Below are positions 34,681 through 43,452 of a stretch of DNA of 64,000 nt, in pieces. Position 1 is the first letter of the stretch. Each line of letters begins with the position of its first letter. The stretch covers positions 1,240,001-1,304,000 of the forward strand of contig NZ_FNUC01000004.1 of assembly GCF_900106035.1 (NCBI RefSeq), given 5' to 3'. The position numbers were made by a program, and so were the translations under genes. This DNA comes from Jiangella alba (GTDB lineage Bacteria > Actinomycetota > Actinomycetes > Jiangellales > Jiangellaceae). The notes below the pieces were generated by a model. It made no database searches, had not been told where the DNA came from, and worked only from the letters and a program-made list of their open reading frames with translations.

Positions 34681-35469
34681 CTAGCGGGTCTTGACGTGGT
34701 CGAGGAGGTAGGCGACGTCGGCCGCCTGGCCCTCGGCCGGCGTCTCGACGATGGCGTCGGTGCCCGCCGCCTCGATGACCGCGACGATGGCCTCGCCGCC
34801 GATGCTGCCGGTGCCGATGGTGGCGTGGCGGTCGGCGCCGGAGTCGAACGGGTCGCGGCTGTCGTTGGCGTGCACGAGGTCGATGCGCCCGGTGATGGCC
34901 CGCGTCTTCTCCACCATGTCCTCGGGTGCGATGCCGGCCGAGAACGCGTGGCAGGTGTCGAGGCAGAACCCGAACCCGAACTCGCCGACGGCGTCCCACA
35001 GCGCGGCCAGCCGGTCGAGCTTGCGGGCCATGGCGTAGTCGCCGCCCGCGGTGTTCTCGATGAACACCGGCACCTTCGCGTCGAGCTGCTCGGCCGCCTT
35101 GCGCCAGTTGTCGACGCCGGTCTGCGGGTCGTCGCCCTTCAGCACGTGGCCGCCGTGCACCACCAGCCCGGCCGCGCCGACCTGCGCCGCGACGTCGACG
35201 TGCTGCTGCAGGATCTTCCGGCTCGGGATGCGGATGCGGTTGTTCGTGGTGGCGACGTTGACGACGTACGGCGCGTGCACGTACACCGTCAGCCCCGCCG
35301 CCTCGGTGTCGGCCTTCAGCGCCTCGGCTCCGCCTGGGTACGCCAGCTTCGGCGCCTTCCAGTCCTGCGGGTCGCCCAGGAAGATCTGCACCGCGCCGGC
35401 CCCGGTGGACTTCGACGTCGAGATGGGATCGCCCAGCTTCACGTGGGCTCCGATGCGCTGCTCAGCCAT
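34681..35469 (-). CDS. nfo: Endonuclease IV (apurinic/apyrimidinic endonuclease)
   Basis: A 262-residue TIM-barrel enzyme of AP endonuclease family 2, which cuts DNA 5' to abasic sites. Metal-ligand segments are visible: HAPYVVNVA, GLVVHGGHVLKGDD, FIENTAGG, GFCLDTCHAFSAG, HANDSRDPFDSGADRH and IVETPAE. The start is ATG 35467-35469; the frame continues to 35874 in sequence that is not protein-like. It is convergent with the marR gene, 51 bp from its end, and divergent from the next small gene. Confidence 0.95.
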   Translation of the reverse strand: MAEQRIGAHVKLGDPISTSKSTGAGAVQIFLGDPQDWKAPKLAYPGGAEALKADTEAAGLTVYVHAPYVVNVATTNNRIRIPSRKILQQHVDVAAQVGAAGLVVHGGHVLKGDDPQTGVDNWRKAAEQLDAKVPVFIENTAGGDYAMARKLDRLAALWDAVGEFGFGFCLDTCHAFSAGIAPEDMVEKTRAITGRIDLVHANDSRDPFDSGADRHATIGTGSIGGEAIVAVIEAAGTDAIVETPAEGQAADVAYLLDHVKTR

Positions 35470-35644
35470 GCCACAGAACGCTACCGCTTGCCGCCGACAG
35501 CTTCTCTTGCTCGTCGGCCGAGGGTGCGGGCCGCTGTGCGCGCGCCAGTAGGGATGCCCATCGCCCACCACCGGCGCACGCCGTCGCCCTTCGCCCGGCC
35601 TCCACGCGCGATGGCCGCTGCGGTCGTCCTCGTAGGGTGCAGGG

Positions 35645-36070
35645 GTGAGCGGCGAATCCAGTTGGCGGGAGCGGCGGGGTGACGTCGTCCGGGCGCAGGC
35701 CGAGGCGCTGGCGCGCAAGCAGGCGGCCGAGACGGAGCGGGCGAAGGAGATCGTCGCCGAGTTCGTCGCGGCCATGACGTCCGCCGGCATCGCGCCGGGG
35801 CCGTTGCGGGCGCGCGCCGCCGACGGCGCCGTCCGGTACAAGACCGGGCTGCGCGGCTGGTACGTCCGCCGCAACCAGGCGATGGCGGTCGGCGAGGACG
35901 GCGGGTTCTACCTGATGGACGTGCCCCGGTCGGCACGGTCGCGGCTGGCCGGCGTGCGCATCGCGCCGTCCGATCCGCCGCTGCAGGTGGGCGTCGGCGC
36001 CCGGGACGGCGAGTCGATGCCGCTGGAGCGGTTGCTGCGGCAGCGGCTGGAGGCCGGGACCGATTTCTGA
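35645..36070 (+). CDS. Conserved small protein of unknown function
   Basis: A 141-residue basic protein. The N-terminal ~45 residues are a charged Ala/Arg/Glu helix (ARKQAAETERAKEIVAEFVA), and the rest appears to be a small beta-rich fold with GLRGWYVRRNQAMAVGEDGG and a C-terminal RLLRQRLEAGTDF. There is no signal peptide or membrane helix. GTG at 35645-35647 with AGGG. It lies just before the rpsF leader on the same strand. I do not recognise a function; strong codon bias supports it being real. Confidence 0.8.
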   Translation: MSGESSWRERRGDVVRAQAEALARKQAAETERAKEIVAEFVAAMTSAGIAPGPLRARAADGAVRYKTGLRGWYVRRNQAMAVGEDGGFYLMDVPRSARSRLAGVRIAPSDPPLQVGVGARDGESMPLERLLRQRLEAGTDF

Positions 36071-36129
36071 CGGTTCGTGAGCGCAGGTCAACCCCTGTGG
36101 ATGACGGAATCGGCGTTTCGGCTCAACGC

Positions 36130-36250
36130 TGGTAACCTTGCCTGCGGCCTGGTCGTGCACGGACCTGTGTGCATCCGACCGGGCCATCGACGTTCAGCCC
36201 TCCTGCCACGGAGAGACCGTGGCCGCGAAGACCACAGGAGGTGATCCGGC
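36130..36250 (+). promoter_or_regulatory. Structured leader of the rpsF operon, possible S6:S18 autoregulatory site
   Basis: Two hairpins precede rpsF. Hairpin 1 pairs GGTCG-TGCAC (36151-36160) with GTGCA (36169-36173) and CGACC (36176-36180), leaving a small 3' bulge with a CCG at its edge. Hairpin 2 pairs GCCACGG (36205-36211) with CCGTGGC (36217-36223). The Shine-Dalgarno AGGAGGTGATC (36236-36246) is fully complementary to the 16S tail. Published S6:S18 leader motifs use a CCG in a bulged stem; the match here is suggestive only. Confidence 0.5.
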
Positions 36251-36541
36251 ATGCGTCGCTATGAGGTCATGGTGATCCTGGACCCCGAGTCCGAGGAGCG
36301 CACCGTGCAGCCCAGCCTCGAGCAGTACCTCGGGGTCGTACGTGAGGCCGGTGGCTCGGTCGAGAAGATCGACATCTGGGGCCGCCGCAAGCTCTCGTAC
36401 GAGATCAGCAAGAAGAGCGAGGGCATCTACGCGGTGCTCGACGTCACGTGCGAGGCCGACACCGTGGCAGAGCTCGACCGCCAGCTCGGACTCTCCGAGA
36501 CGGTGCTGCGTACCAAGGTCGTTCGGCCGGAAGCCCACTGA
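36251..36541 (+). CDS. rpsF: 30S ribosomal protein S6
   Basis: A 96-residue ribosomal protein, full length for actinobacteria. [31 protein letters not shown] and [10 protein letters not shown] are characteristic. It pairs with S18 on the platform of the small subunit. First gene of rpsF-ssb-rpsR-rplI; ATG has a near-perfect Shine-Dalgarno. The structured leader may let the S6:S18 pair control the operon. Confidence 0.98.
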   Translation: MRRYEVMVILDPESEERTVQPSLEQYLGVVREAGGSVEKIDIWGRRKLSYEISKKSEGIYAVLDVTCEADTVAELDRQLGLSETVLRTKVVRPEAH

Positions 36542-36553
36542 GAGGGACCACCC

Positions 36554-37084
36554 ATGGCAGGCGAGACCGTCATCACGGTCGTCGGCAACTTGACCGACGA
36601 CCCTGAGCTGCGCTTCACGCCCAGCGGCGCCGCGGTCGCGAACTTCCGCGTCGCGTCCACGCCGCGCACGTTCAACCGGCAGACCAGCACGTGGGAAGAC
36701 GGCGATCCGTTGTTCCTGTCGTGCTCGGTGTGGCGCCAGGCGGCCGAGAACGCCGCCGAGTCGCTGCAGCGCGGTATGCGGGTCGTCGTGACGGGCCGGC
36801 TCAAGCAGCGCTCGTACGAGACCCGCGAGGGTGAGAAGCGCACGGTCATCGAGCTCGACGTCGACGAGATCGGCCCGAGCCTGCGCTACGCCACGGCCAA
36901 GGTCACCCGGACCCAGCGGTCCGGCGGTGGCGGCGGCGGTTTCAGTGGCGGTGGCCAGCCCTCCGGCGGTGGCAACGACCCGTGGGCCACCCCGTCCGGC
37001 GGCGGTGCGCCGCAGCAGGGCGGCGGCGGCAACGACCCCTGGGGTGCGCCGGCCGGACCCTCGTCCGACGAGCCCCCGTTCTGA
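36554..37084 (+). CDS. ssb: Single-stranded DNA-binding protein
   Basis: A 176-residue protein. The OB-fold DNA-binding domain covers ~1-115 ([20 protein letters not shown], then [19 protein letters not shown]). A flexible linker (~116-165) consists of Gly/Gln/Pro-rich near-repeats with GGGNDPW appearing twice, and the acidic tip ends SSDEPPF, the variant of DDDIPF that recruits replication and repair partners. It coats single-stranded DNA in replication, repair and recombination. It follows rpsF by 12 bp in the ribosomal operon, the usual place. Confidence 0.97.
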   Translation: MAGETVITVVGNLTDDPELRFTPSGAAVANFRVASTPRTFNRQTSTWEDGDPLFLSCSVWRQAAENAAESLQRGMRVVVTGRLKQRSYETREGEKRTVIELDVDEIGPSLRYATAKVTRTQRSGGGGGGFSGGGQPSGGGNDPWATPSGGGAPQQGGGGNDPWGAPAGPSSDEPPF

Positions 37085-37209
37085 TCACCAGGTAATCAGC
37101 GTTCCGGGGCGGCTCTGGAGGCCACCCCGTTCGGGAACGCGCCCGTCAACCCATCCCGGTCAGCCGCGGCCAGCGAGGCGACCGGGCTCCCCGAAGGAGG
37201 AGCACCACG

Positions 37210-37446
37210 ATGGCAAAGCCCCCGCTGCGCAAGCCGAAGAAGAAGGTTTGCGCCTTCTGCAAGGACAAGGTCGACTACGTCGACTACAAGGACACCTCGC
37301 TGCTGCGCAAGTACATCTCCGACCGCGGCAAGATCCGGGCCCGTCGCGTCACCGGCAACTGCACGCGCCACCAGCGCGACGTCGCCACGGCCATCAAGAA
37401 CGCCCGCGAGATGGCGCTGCTGCCGTACACCTCGACGGCTCGCTGA
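37210..37446 (+). CDS. rpsR: 30S ribosomal protein S18
   Basis: A 78-residue S18 with CAFC near residues 14-17 and a further Cys near 51, the zinc-capable (C+) form. [19 protein letters not shown] and [20 protein letters not shown] are diagnostic. Strong AAGGAGGAGC site before ATG 37210. The 125-bp gap after ssb is the longest in the operon; no separate promoter is obvious. Zinc-binding and zinc-free S18 copies often coexist in actinomycetes, so another may lie elsewhere. Confidence 0.97.
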   Translation: MAKPPLRKPKKKVCAFCKDKVDYVDYKDTSLLRKYISDRGKIRARRVTGNCTRHQRDVATAIKNAREMALLPYTSTAR

Positions 37447-37460
37447 GGGGAGAGGACGCC

Positions 37461-37907
37461 ATGAAGCTGATTCTCACCCAGGAAGTGCCGGGGCTCGGTG
37501 CCGCCGGCGACGTCGTCGAGGTCAAGGACGGCTACGGCCGCAACTACCTCGTGCCGCGTGGCTTCGCGATCGCGTGGACCAAGGGTGGGCAGAAGGAGAT
37601 CGACTCCATCCGCCGCGCCCGCTCGGCCCGCGAGTTCGCCGACCTCGACTCCGCTCGCGCGGTCAAGGCCCAGCTCGAGGGCACGGCCGTGAAGCTGGTC
37701 GCCAAGGCCGGCGACTCCGGTCGCCTGTTCGGCGCCGTCACCTCGGCCGACATCGCGACGGCCGTCACGGCGTCCGGTGGCCCGGCCATCGACAAGCGCC
37801 GCATCGAGGTGGGCAGCCCGATCAAGACGGTCGGCACCCACAGCGTCACGGTGCGGCTGCACCCCGAGGTCGCGGCGAACGTCGCGCTCGAGGTCGTCCC
37901 GGCCTGA
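37461..37907 (+). CDS. rplI: 50S ribosomal protein L9
   Basis: A 148-residue L9 of standard length. The N-terminal RNA-binding domain reads [20 protein letters not shown] and [15 protein letters not shown]; a long connecting helix follows, then the C-terminal domain with [14 protein letters not shown] and [16 protein letters not shown]. It starts at ATG 37461; the frame is open upstream inside rpsR but has no meaning there. It ends the operon, 15 bp before a strong terminator. Confidence 0.97.
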   Translation: MKLILTQEVPGLGAAGDVVEVKDGYGRNYLVPRGFAIAWTKGGQKEIDSIRRARSAREFADLDSARAVKAQLEGTAVKLVAKAGDSGRLFGAVTSADIATAVTASGGPAIDKRRIEVGSPIKTVGTHSVTVRLHPEVAANVALEVVPA

Positions 37908-37922
37908 GATACGTCTCACCGG

Positions 37923-37960
37923 AGGCCCGCGCGCCGGCAGCAATGCCGGCTCGCGGGCCT
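37923..37960 (+). terminator. Rho-independent-like terminator of the rpsF operon
   Basis: AGGCCCGCG (37923-37931) pairs with CGCGGGCCT (37952-37960), and the inner GCCGGC/GCCGGC stem closes on AGCAAT. A short TT-rich run follows. It starts 15 bases after the rplI stop. Confidence 0.9.
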
Positions 37961-38049
37961 TTCGTGCATTCGCACCAGGCCGTTGACGTGGAACCTTTCC
38001 CGCATCTGGGTACGTTCACTGCACGACCCCCCCACGATGACGGAGCCCC

Positions 38050-38628
38050 ATGCTCGACCGAGACCCTCGCAGCACGCGAACGCGCATCCAGAACGTCGCG
38101 CTGGAGCTGTTCGCCGAGCAGGGCTACGACAAGACGTCGCTGCGCGAGCTGTCCGAGCGTCTCGGCATGACGAAGTCGTCGCTCTACTACTACTTCAAGA
38201 GCAAGGACGACATCGTCCAGAGCCTGGTCGACGACCTGCTGACGGCGGTCGACGAGGTGGTCGACTGGTCCCGTGGCCAGCAGCCGACGGCCGAGAGCCG
38301 GCGCGAGCTGATCGAGCGGTACGCCAAGGCCATCCGCGGGCAGGGCACGCCGCTGCTGCGGTTCCTGATGGAGAACCAGCCCGCGCTGCGCATGCACGCG
38401 TGCGGCGACGCGCTGAGCCGGCGCATGCGGGTGCTGCTCGACTTCGTCGTCGACCCGCACGACCCGCTGCCGGTGCAGCTGTGCGGGCGCATGGCGTTCT
38501 TCGCGCTGCACGGCGCCCCGATGATCATGACCGACGCCGAGGCGACCACGGACGAGATCTTCGACGCCGCCTGCGCGGTCGCGCTGTCGATGCTGCCCGA
38601 CGACGACGGCGAGCGCCCGCTGGTCTGA
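38050..38628 (+). CDS. TetR-family transcriptional regulator
   Basis: A 192-residue regulator. The N-terminal helix-turn-helix (~8-55) reads RIQNVALELFAEQGYDKTSL, LSERLGMTKSSLYYYFKSKD; the remaining helical domain binds an unknown ligand. ATG at 38050 follows ACGGAG. The next gene, a histidine kinase, starts 24 bp downstream on the same strand, so they are probably co-transcribed, and this TetR may control the whole cluster up to 41.7 kb. No inverted-repeat operator is obvious upstream. Confidence 0.93.
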   Translation: MLDRDPRSTRTRIQNVALELFAEQGYDKTSLRELSERLGMTKSSLYYYFKSKDDIVQSLVDDLLTAVDEVVDWSRGQQPTAESRRELIERYAKAIRGQGTPLLRFLMENQPALRMHACGDALSRRMRVLLDFVVDPHDPLPVQLCGRMAFFALHGAPMIMTDAEATTDEIFDAACAVALSMLPDDDGERPLV

Positions 38629-38651
38629 CGGCGCCTGCGACAATCGGGGGC

Positions 38652-39899
38652 GTGGGAGCGCTCCGGACCATCGTCGCGCCGCTCGCCGGGCGCCGGTTGG
38701 TCCGCCGGGGCGTGCATCTGCTGCTCGGCGGCGTCATCGTGCTGCCGTACGTGCTGCTGATCGTCGCGTTCGTGCAGTTGTTCACCGAGCCGGGCACGCC
38801 CTATGTCCCGGCCGGGGTGCTGGCGGCGGTCACGTTCGTCATCGGCACGGTGCCGCCGTTCCTGCCGGCGATGCGGGCGCTGGAGATCACCGCGACCCGC
38901 GGCCTGCTCGACGTCGACCTGCCCGATCCCGCCGCCGATCCGCCGTGGGAGAGCCGGCTGTTCGGCGCCGGCTGGTACGTGCTGCACCTGCTCAGCGGCG
39001 GCGTGGCGATGGCTGCGGTGCTGTTCTCGGCCCCGACTGCGGTGCTGCTGGTGGTGCGCGGGCTGGGGCTGGACGACGGTGCCGGCATCGCCGGGCTGGC
39101 GCTGCTCGACGACGTCGGCGGGGTGTGGGCGGTGCTGGCCGGCCTCGGGCTGGTCGTCGCCACGGCGTACCTGGTGGCCGGGCTGGGCGCGTTGCTGGCG
39201 TGGTTCGCGCCGCTGCTGCTGGGCCCGTCGCCGGCCGAGCTGCGGCTGGCCATGGAGGCGCAGGCGCAGGAGTTCGCCGAACGCAACCGGCTGGCCCGCG
39301 ACCTGCACGACTCCGTCGGTCACGCCCTGACGGTGACGACGCTGCAGGCGGCGGCCGCGCGCCGGGTCCTCGACACCGATCCCGAGTTCGCCCGCCGTGC
39401 GCTGGTCGCGGTCGAGGAAGCCGGCCGGGCCGCCATGGAGGACCTCGACCACGTGCTCGGTGTGCTCCGCGCGGGCGGCACGGCCCCGGACGACGCCGCG
39501 TCGCCGCAACGCACGTTGGCCGACCTGCCGCGACTGATCGACGACACCCGGACCACCGGCATGGACCTGGAGGCGACGGTCGACGGCGACCTCGCCGCCG
39601 TGCCGCCGGCGCTGTCGCGCGAGGCGTACCGCATCGTGCAGGAGGGCCTGACGAACGCGGCCCGGCACGCGGCGCACGTGCCGGTCCGGCTGCGGGTGGC
39701 CGCGACGGCGGACGGTCTGGACATCGACGTGTCGAACCCGCTGCCCGACGGCGCGCCGTTGTCGCCGCGGGCCAACGGTGGCCGCGGGCTGCGCGGCATG
39801 CGAGAGCGCGTGCGGTTGCTGCGCGGAGACCTGTCCGCGCAGGCCGCGGACGGGGAGTGGCGGGTGCGGGTGCACCTGCCGGGGCGGGAGGGCCGGTGA
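38652..39899 (+). CDS. Sensor histidine kinase (HisKA_3 / NarL-LiaS type)
   Basis: A 415-residue kinase. The first ~190 residues hold about four hydrophobic segments and little periplasmic sequence, so it probably senses within the membrane. The phosphorylated histidine is H219 in RLARDLHDSVGHALT, followed by the HATPase domain with VQEGLTNAARHA (N box) and GGRGLRGMRERVRLL (G box). GTG at 38652-38654; the frame is open upstream inside the TetR gene and is ignored there. The stop overlaps the response regulator start (GTGA). The signal is unknown. Confidence 0.92.
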   Translation: MGALRTIVAPLAGRRLVRRGVHLLLGGVIVLPYVLLIVAFVQLFTEPGTPYVPAGVLAAVTFVIGTVPPFLPAMRALEITATRGLLDVDLPDPAADPPWESRLFGAGWYVLHLLSGGVAMAAVLFSAPTAVLLVVRGLGLDDGAGIAGLALLDDVGGVWAVLAGLGLVVATAYLVAGLGALLAWFAPLLLGPSPAELRLAMEAQAQEFAERNRLARDLHDSVGHALTVTTLQAAAARRVLDTDPEFARRALVAVEEAGRAAMEDLDHVLGVLRAGGTAPDDAASPQRTLADLPRLIDDTRTTGMDLEATVDGDLAAVPPALSREAYRIVQEGLTNAARHAAHVPVRLRVAATADGLDIDVSNPLPDGAPLSPRANGGRGLRGMRERVRLLRGDLSAQAADGEWRVRVHLPGREGR

Positions 39900-40546
39900 C
39901 GGACGAGATCACGGTGCTGCTGGTGGACGACGAGCCACTGGTGCGGGCGGGCCTGCGGGCCATCATCGACGCCGAGCCGGACCTGCGCGTCGTCGACGAG
40001 GCGGCCGACGGCGCGGAGGTCGGGCCGCTGGTGACGCGGTCGCGACCGGACGTCGTGCTGATGGACGTGCGGATGCCCGCGGTCGACGGCATCCAGGCGA
40101 CGCGGCTGCTCAGCCGCCGCGACGACGCGCCGCGCATCCTCGTCGTCACGACCTTCGAGAACGACGACTACGTGTACGAGGCACTGCGCGCCGGTGCGCA
40201 CGGGTTCCTGCTCAAGCGGGCCCGGCCGGAGCAGATCGTGCAGGCCGTCCGGACGGTGGCCCGCGGCGACTCGCTGCTGTTCCCGGCCGCCATCCGTGGC
40301 CTGGCCGCGTCGCACGGCGGCAACGGCGGCGACGCGCTGGCCGGCGCCGGGCTGAGCGAGCGGGAGGCCGAGGTGCTGCGGCTGATGGCGGCCGGCCGGT
40401 CCAACGCCGAGATCGCCGCCGAGCTCGTCGTCGGCATCGAGACGGTGAAGACGCACGTCGGCAACGTGCTCACCAAGCTCGGCGTCCGCGACCGCACCCA
40501 GGCCGTCATCGCTGCCTACGAGTCCGGCTTCATCAGCCCTCGTTGA
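39896..40546 (+). CDS. LuxR-type response regulator
   Basis: A 216-residue partner of the preceding kinase. The receiver domain (~1-120) has acidic DD at 11-12 and phosphorylation site D57 in VLMDVRMP, with T/K positions in place (VVTTFEN, LLKRARPE). The C-terminal LuxR helix-turn-helix (~150-205) reads LSEREAEVLRLMAAGRSNAE and VKTHVGNVLTKLG. GTG start overlaps the kinase stop. The following membrane protein gene, 74 bp downstream, may be a target. Confidence 0.94.
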   Translation: MTDEITVLLVDDEPLVRAGLRAIIDAEPDLRVVDEAADGAEVGPLVTRSRPDVVLMDVRMPAVDGIQATRLLSRRDDAPRILVVTTFENDDYVYEALRAGAHGFLLKRARPEQIVQAVRTVARGDSLLFPAAIRGLAASHGGNGGDALAGAGLSEREAEVLRLMAAGRSNAEIAAELVVGIETVKTHVGNVLTKLGVRDRTQAVIAAYESGFISPR

Positions 40547-40620
40547 TTCACCCTGGCGAGGGAGGCGGTTCACCGGGCGGCGGGAGGCCGCGGCCGTCGT
40601 CCACGGGCGAAGGTCGAGAC

Positions 40621-41718
40621 ATGAACTCGACGACGATGACGGCCGCGGAGCGTGGCCCGGCCCGCACCGGTGTGCTGCGCCGCTGGCCCGAGTGGGCGCC
40701 GTGGGCCGCGACGCTGTGGGCGCTCGGCTACGGGCTGACGGCGCTGGGCTGGACCCTCACCGGCGCCGGCTTCCCGGTGGGACGGGCCGACCCGGACCGC
40801 CAGATGTCCCTGCTCGGCGGTGTGCCGGCCGACGTCGGTGCGCCGTTGTTCGCGGCGGTCGCGCTGGCCGCCGCCGGCACCGGGGCCGTCATGGCCCGGT
40901 ACCGTCCCGGCGCACCGGTGCCGCGCTGGTGGCGGCGGTTCGCCGTCGGGTTCGGCGGTGCGCTGACGGTGGTCCTGCTGGTGGTCGTGCCCGACACCCG
41001 CATCCTGGCCGTCGCCGGGTATCTGCCGATGATCCTGGTCAAGGCGCCGTTCGACGCGGAGATGCGGGGACAGGTCGGCGACGCGCTGGGCGTCGAGCAC
41101 CTGCACCAGGTGATCGCGCTGGCCGGCGGGTTCCTGTGGGCGGCCGCGACCGTCGCCTACGCCCGGCGCACGGTGGGCAGCTGCGCGCGCTGCGGGCGTC
41201 CGGACCGGTCGGCGACGGTCGCGGCGGTGCTGCGCTGGGCCCGTCCGGCGGTCTACGTGGCGGCGGCGATCCCGGCGCTGTACGCCGTCACCCGGTGGAT
41301 CTGGGTGGCCGGCGTCCCGCTGGGCATCGACGCGCAGGTGCACGAGGAGGGCATGGCCGACGGCTCGCTCTGGGCCGGCGCCTGGCTGGCGTCGTTCGCG
41401 CTGGTGGGGACGGTGCTGACGCTCGGCCTGGTGCAGCGGTGGGGCGAGGTGTTCCCGCGCTGGATCCCGGTGTGGCGTGGCCGCCGGGTGCCGGTCGGGC
41501 TGGCCGTCGTCCCGGCGTCGGTGGTGGCGGTGCTCGCGACCTCGGGCGGGCTGGGGCTGATCCGGGTCGGCCTGTCCGACAACCTGATCACCAGCGACGA
41601 CTGGGCCGCCGTCGGGCCGGCGCTGCTGTGGCCGGTGTGGGGCGTGGCGCTGGGCTGGGCGACGCTGGCGTACTGGCTGCGCCGCCGCGGCCGCTGCGCC
41701 GACTGCGGCCTACGATGA
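40621..41718 (+). CDS. Polytopic membrane protein with CxxC pairs
   Basis: A 365-residue protein with about eight hydrophobic segments. Two cytosolic-looking CxxC pairs stand out: CARCGRP after the fourth or fifth helix and CADCGLR at the extreme C-terminus. Together they could form a split zinc ribbon that ties two loops. I do not recognise a family. ATG at 40621 has GAAGG upstream; the frame extends to 39778 but that overlaps the response regulator in another frame. It follows the TetR-kinase-regulator cluster on the same strand, so it is probably controlled by it. Confidence 0.8.
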   Translation: MNSTTMTAAERGPARTGVLRRWPEWAPWAATLWALGYGLTALGWTLTGAGFPVGRADPDRQMSLLGGVPADVGAPLFAAVALAAAGTGAVMARYRPGAPVPRWWRRFAVGFGGALTVVLLVVVPDTRILAVAGYLPMILVKAPFDAEMRGQVGDALGVEHLHQVIALAGGFLWAAATVAYARRTVGSCARCGRPDRSATVAAVLRWARPAVYVAAAIPALYAVTRWIWVAGVPLGIDAQVHEEGMADGSLWAGAWLASFALVGTVLTLGLVQRWGEVFPRWIPVWRGRRVPVGLAVVPASVVAVLATSGGLGLIRVGLSDNLITSDDWAAVGPALLWPVWGVALGWATLAYWLRRRGRCADCGLR

Positions 41719-41722
41719 CGGC

Positions 41723-42028
41723 ATGCTCATCGCGTTCTCCGTCGCACCGTCCGGCACCGGCGAGTCCGTGTCCGAGGCGGTGGCCGACGCCGTCGCCGTC
41801 GTCCGTGCCTCCGGGCTGCCGAACAGCACCGACTCCATGTTCACCACCATCGAGGGCGAGTGGGACGAGTGCATGGACGTCGTCAAGCGCGCCTGCGAGG
41901 CGGTCGGCCGGCACGGCCACCGCGTCAGCCTGGTGCTCAAGGCCGACATCCGGCCCGGCCACACCGGCGAGATCACTGGCAAAGTCGACCGCCTCGAGGC
42001 GGCGCTGGCGCGCAAGCAGGCTCAGTAG
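41723..42028 (+). CDS. Thiamine-binding-like protein (MTH1187/DUF77 family)
   Basis: A 101-residue protein of the MTH1187 family: a ferredoxin-like fold, with FSVAPSGTGESVSEAVADAV at the start and ALVLKADIRPG-like strand LVLKADIRPGHTGEI near 74-88. Related structures bind thiamine or similar small molecules; the role in the cell is unclear. ATG at 41723, 4 bp after the preceding stop. Its last 7 bases overlap the end of the convergent glutamate decarboxylase gene. Confidence 0.88.
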   Translation: MLIAFSVAPSGTGESVSEAVADAVAVVRASGLPNSTDSMFTTIEGEWDECMDVVKRACEAVGRHGHRVSLVLKADIRPGHTGEITGKVDRLEAALARKQAQ

Positions 42029-43395
42029 CCGGTCCCCGACTTCACCCGGCGGCGCTCGCGCTCGTGCAGCCCGCCCTTCGCGTCCAGCGTCGTGCACGCG
42101 TGCGCGAGGTCGTCGGCCAGGGTGTCGGCCAGGGAGCGGCCGAGGGTCTGCTTCACCAGCGCCCGCATGATCGTGACGTGCTCGGCGTTCGGCGGCAGTG
42201 AGTAGGCCGGCAGCATCCAGCCGTGCTCGCCGGCCAGCTGACCGGCGACGTCGAACTCGTCGTAGTCGTGCTCACCGGTCAGCCGGAACGCCACCAGCGG
42301 CAGCTGCTCGGCGTCCGGGTGCCCGACCAGCTCGAAGTCGCCGGCGTCGACGATCCGCTCGGCCAGAGCCTGCGCGTTGGTCTGCATCGTCTGCATGATC
42401 GCGCGGTAGCCGTCGTGTCCGTAGCGCACGAAGTTGTAGTACTGCGCGAGCACCATGCTGGCGTTGGTGGAGAAGTTCAGCGTGAACGTCGCGTCCTTCT
42501 TGCCCAGGTAGTTCTCGTAGAAGACGAGATCCTCGGCGAGGTCGTCGTCGCCGCGGAACACCAGCCAGCCGATGCCCGGGTAGACCAGCCCGTACTTGTG
42601 CCCGGACACGTTGATCGAACGCACCTGCTCGAGCCGGAAGTCCCACTTCGTGTCCGGATAGAGGAACGGCCACACGAACCCGCCGCTGGCCGCGTCGACG
42701 TGCAGCGGGACGTCCAGCCCCTTCTCGTCGCGCAGCCGCACCAGCAGGTCGTTGATGCCGGAGATGTCGTCGGAGTGCCCGGTGAACGTGGTGCCGAGCA
42801 CCGCCGCGACGCCGATGGTGTTCTCGTCGACGTGCGGCTCGACGTCGCTCGGGCCGATGGTGAGGCGGTCCGGGCGCAGCGGGATGATCCGCGGCTCGAC
42901 GTCGAAGTAGCGGCAGAACTTCTCCCAGACGACGTGGACGTCGCCGCCGAACACCAGGTTCGGCCGGTCGGTGCTCTGCCGCGCCGCCTCGCGCCGCTGC
43001 CGCCACTTCCACTTCAGCGACAGCGCGCCGAGCATGATCGCCTCGGACGAGCCCTGCGTGCGGGTGCCGGTGGTCGGGCCGGGCGCGTGGAAGAGGTCGG
43101 CCAGCATGCGGATGCAGCGCTGCTCGATCAGCGCGGTCTGCGGGTACTCGGCGTGGTCGATGTAGTTGCGGTGCAGGTTGTCGGCGATGACGCGCTGCGC
43201 CTCCGGCTCCATCCACGTCGTCACGAACGTCGCGAGGTTGCGCATCGGGATGCCGTCCAGCACCAGCTCCTCGCCGACCAGTCGCAGCGCGTCGACGGCC
43301 GGCATGCCCTGCTGCGGCAGCCGGTCGTCCGGCGCTGGTCGCTGCAGGAACGTGTTGCCGTAGCGGTCGTCGTAGGTGTCCGGATGCGTGACCAT
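42022..43395 (-). CDS. gadB: Glutamate decarboxylase
   Basis: A 457-residue PLP enzyme that converts glutamate to 4-aminobutyrate, consuming a proton. The PLP lysine is K267 in INVSGHKYGLVYPG; other family marks are GTRTQGSSEAIMLGALSLKW, LHVDAASGGFVWPF and NFSTNASMVLAQYYNF. Length and motifs fit the bacterial GadA/B group. ATG at 43393-43395. I see no GABA antiporter gene next to it, so it may serve metabolism rather than acid resistance. It runs convergent to the thiamine-binding-like gene, overlapping by 7 bp. Confidence 0.96.
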   Translation of the reverse strand: MVTHPDTYDDRYGNTFLQRPAPDDRLPQQGMPAVDALRLVGEELVLDGIPMRNLATFVTTWMEPEAQRVIADNLHRNYIDHAEYPQTALIEQRCIRMLADLFHAPGPTTGTRTQGSSEAIMLGALSLKWKWRQRREAARQSTDRPNLVFGGDVHVVWEKFCRYFDVEPRIIPLRPDRLTIGPSDVEPHVDENTIGVAAVLGTTFTGHSDDISGINDLLVRLRDEKGLDVPLHVDAASGGFVWPFLYPDTKWDFRLEQVRSINVSGHKYGLVYPGIGWLVFRGDDDLAEDLVFYENYLGKKDATFTLNFSTNASMVLAQYYNFVRYGHDGYRAIMQTMQTNAQALAERIVDAGDFELVGHPDAEQLPLVAFRLTGEHDYDEFDVAGQLAGEHGWMLPAYSLPPNAEHVTIMRALVKQTLGRSLADTLADDLAHACTTLDAKGGLHERERRRVKSGTGY

Positions 43396-43452
43396 GCCCC
43401 GACGCTAGGAGCCGTGCGCCGCCGCGGATTCACCCGGAACGGATGAGAACGC

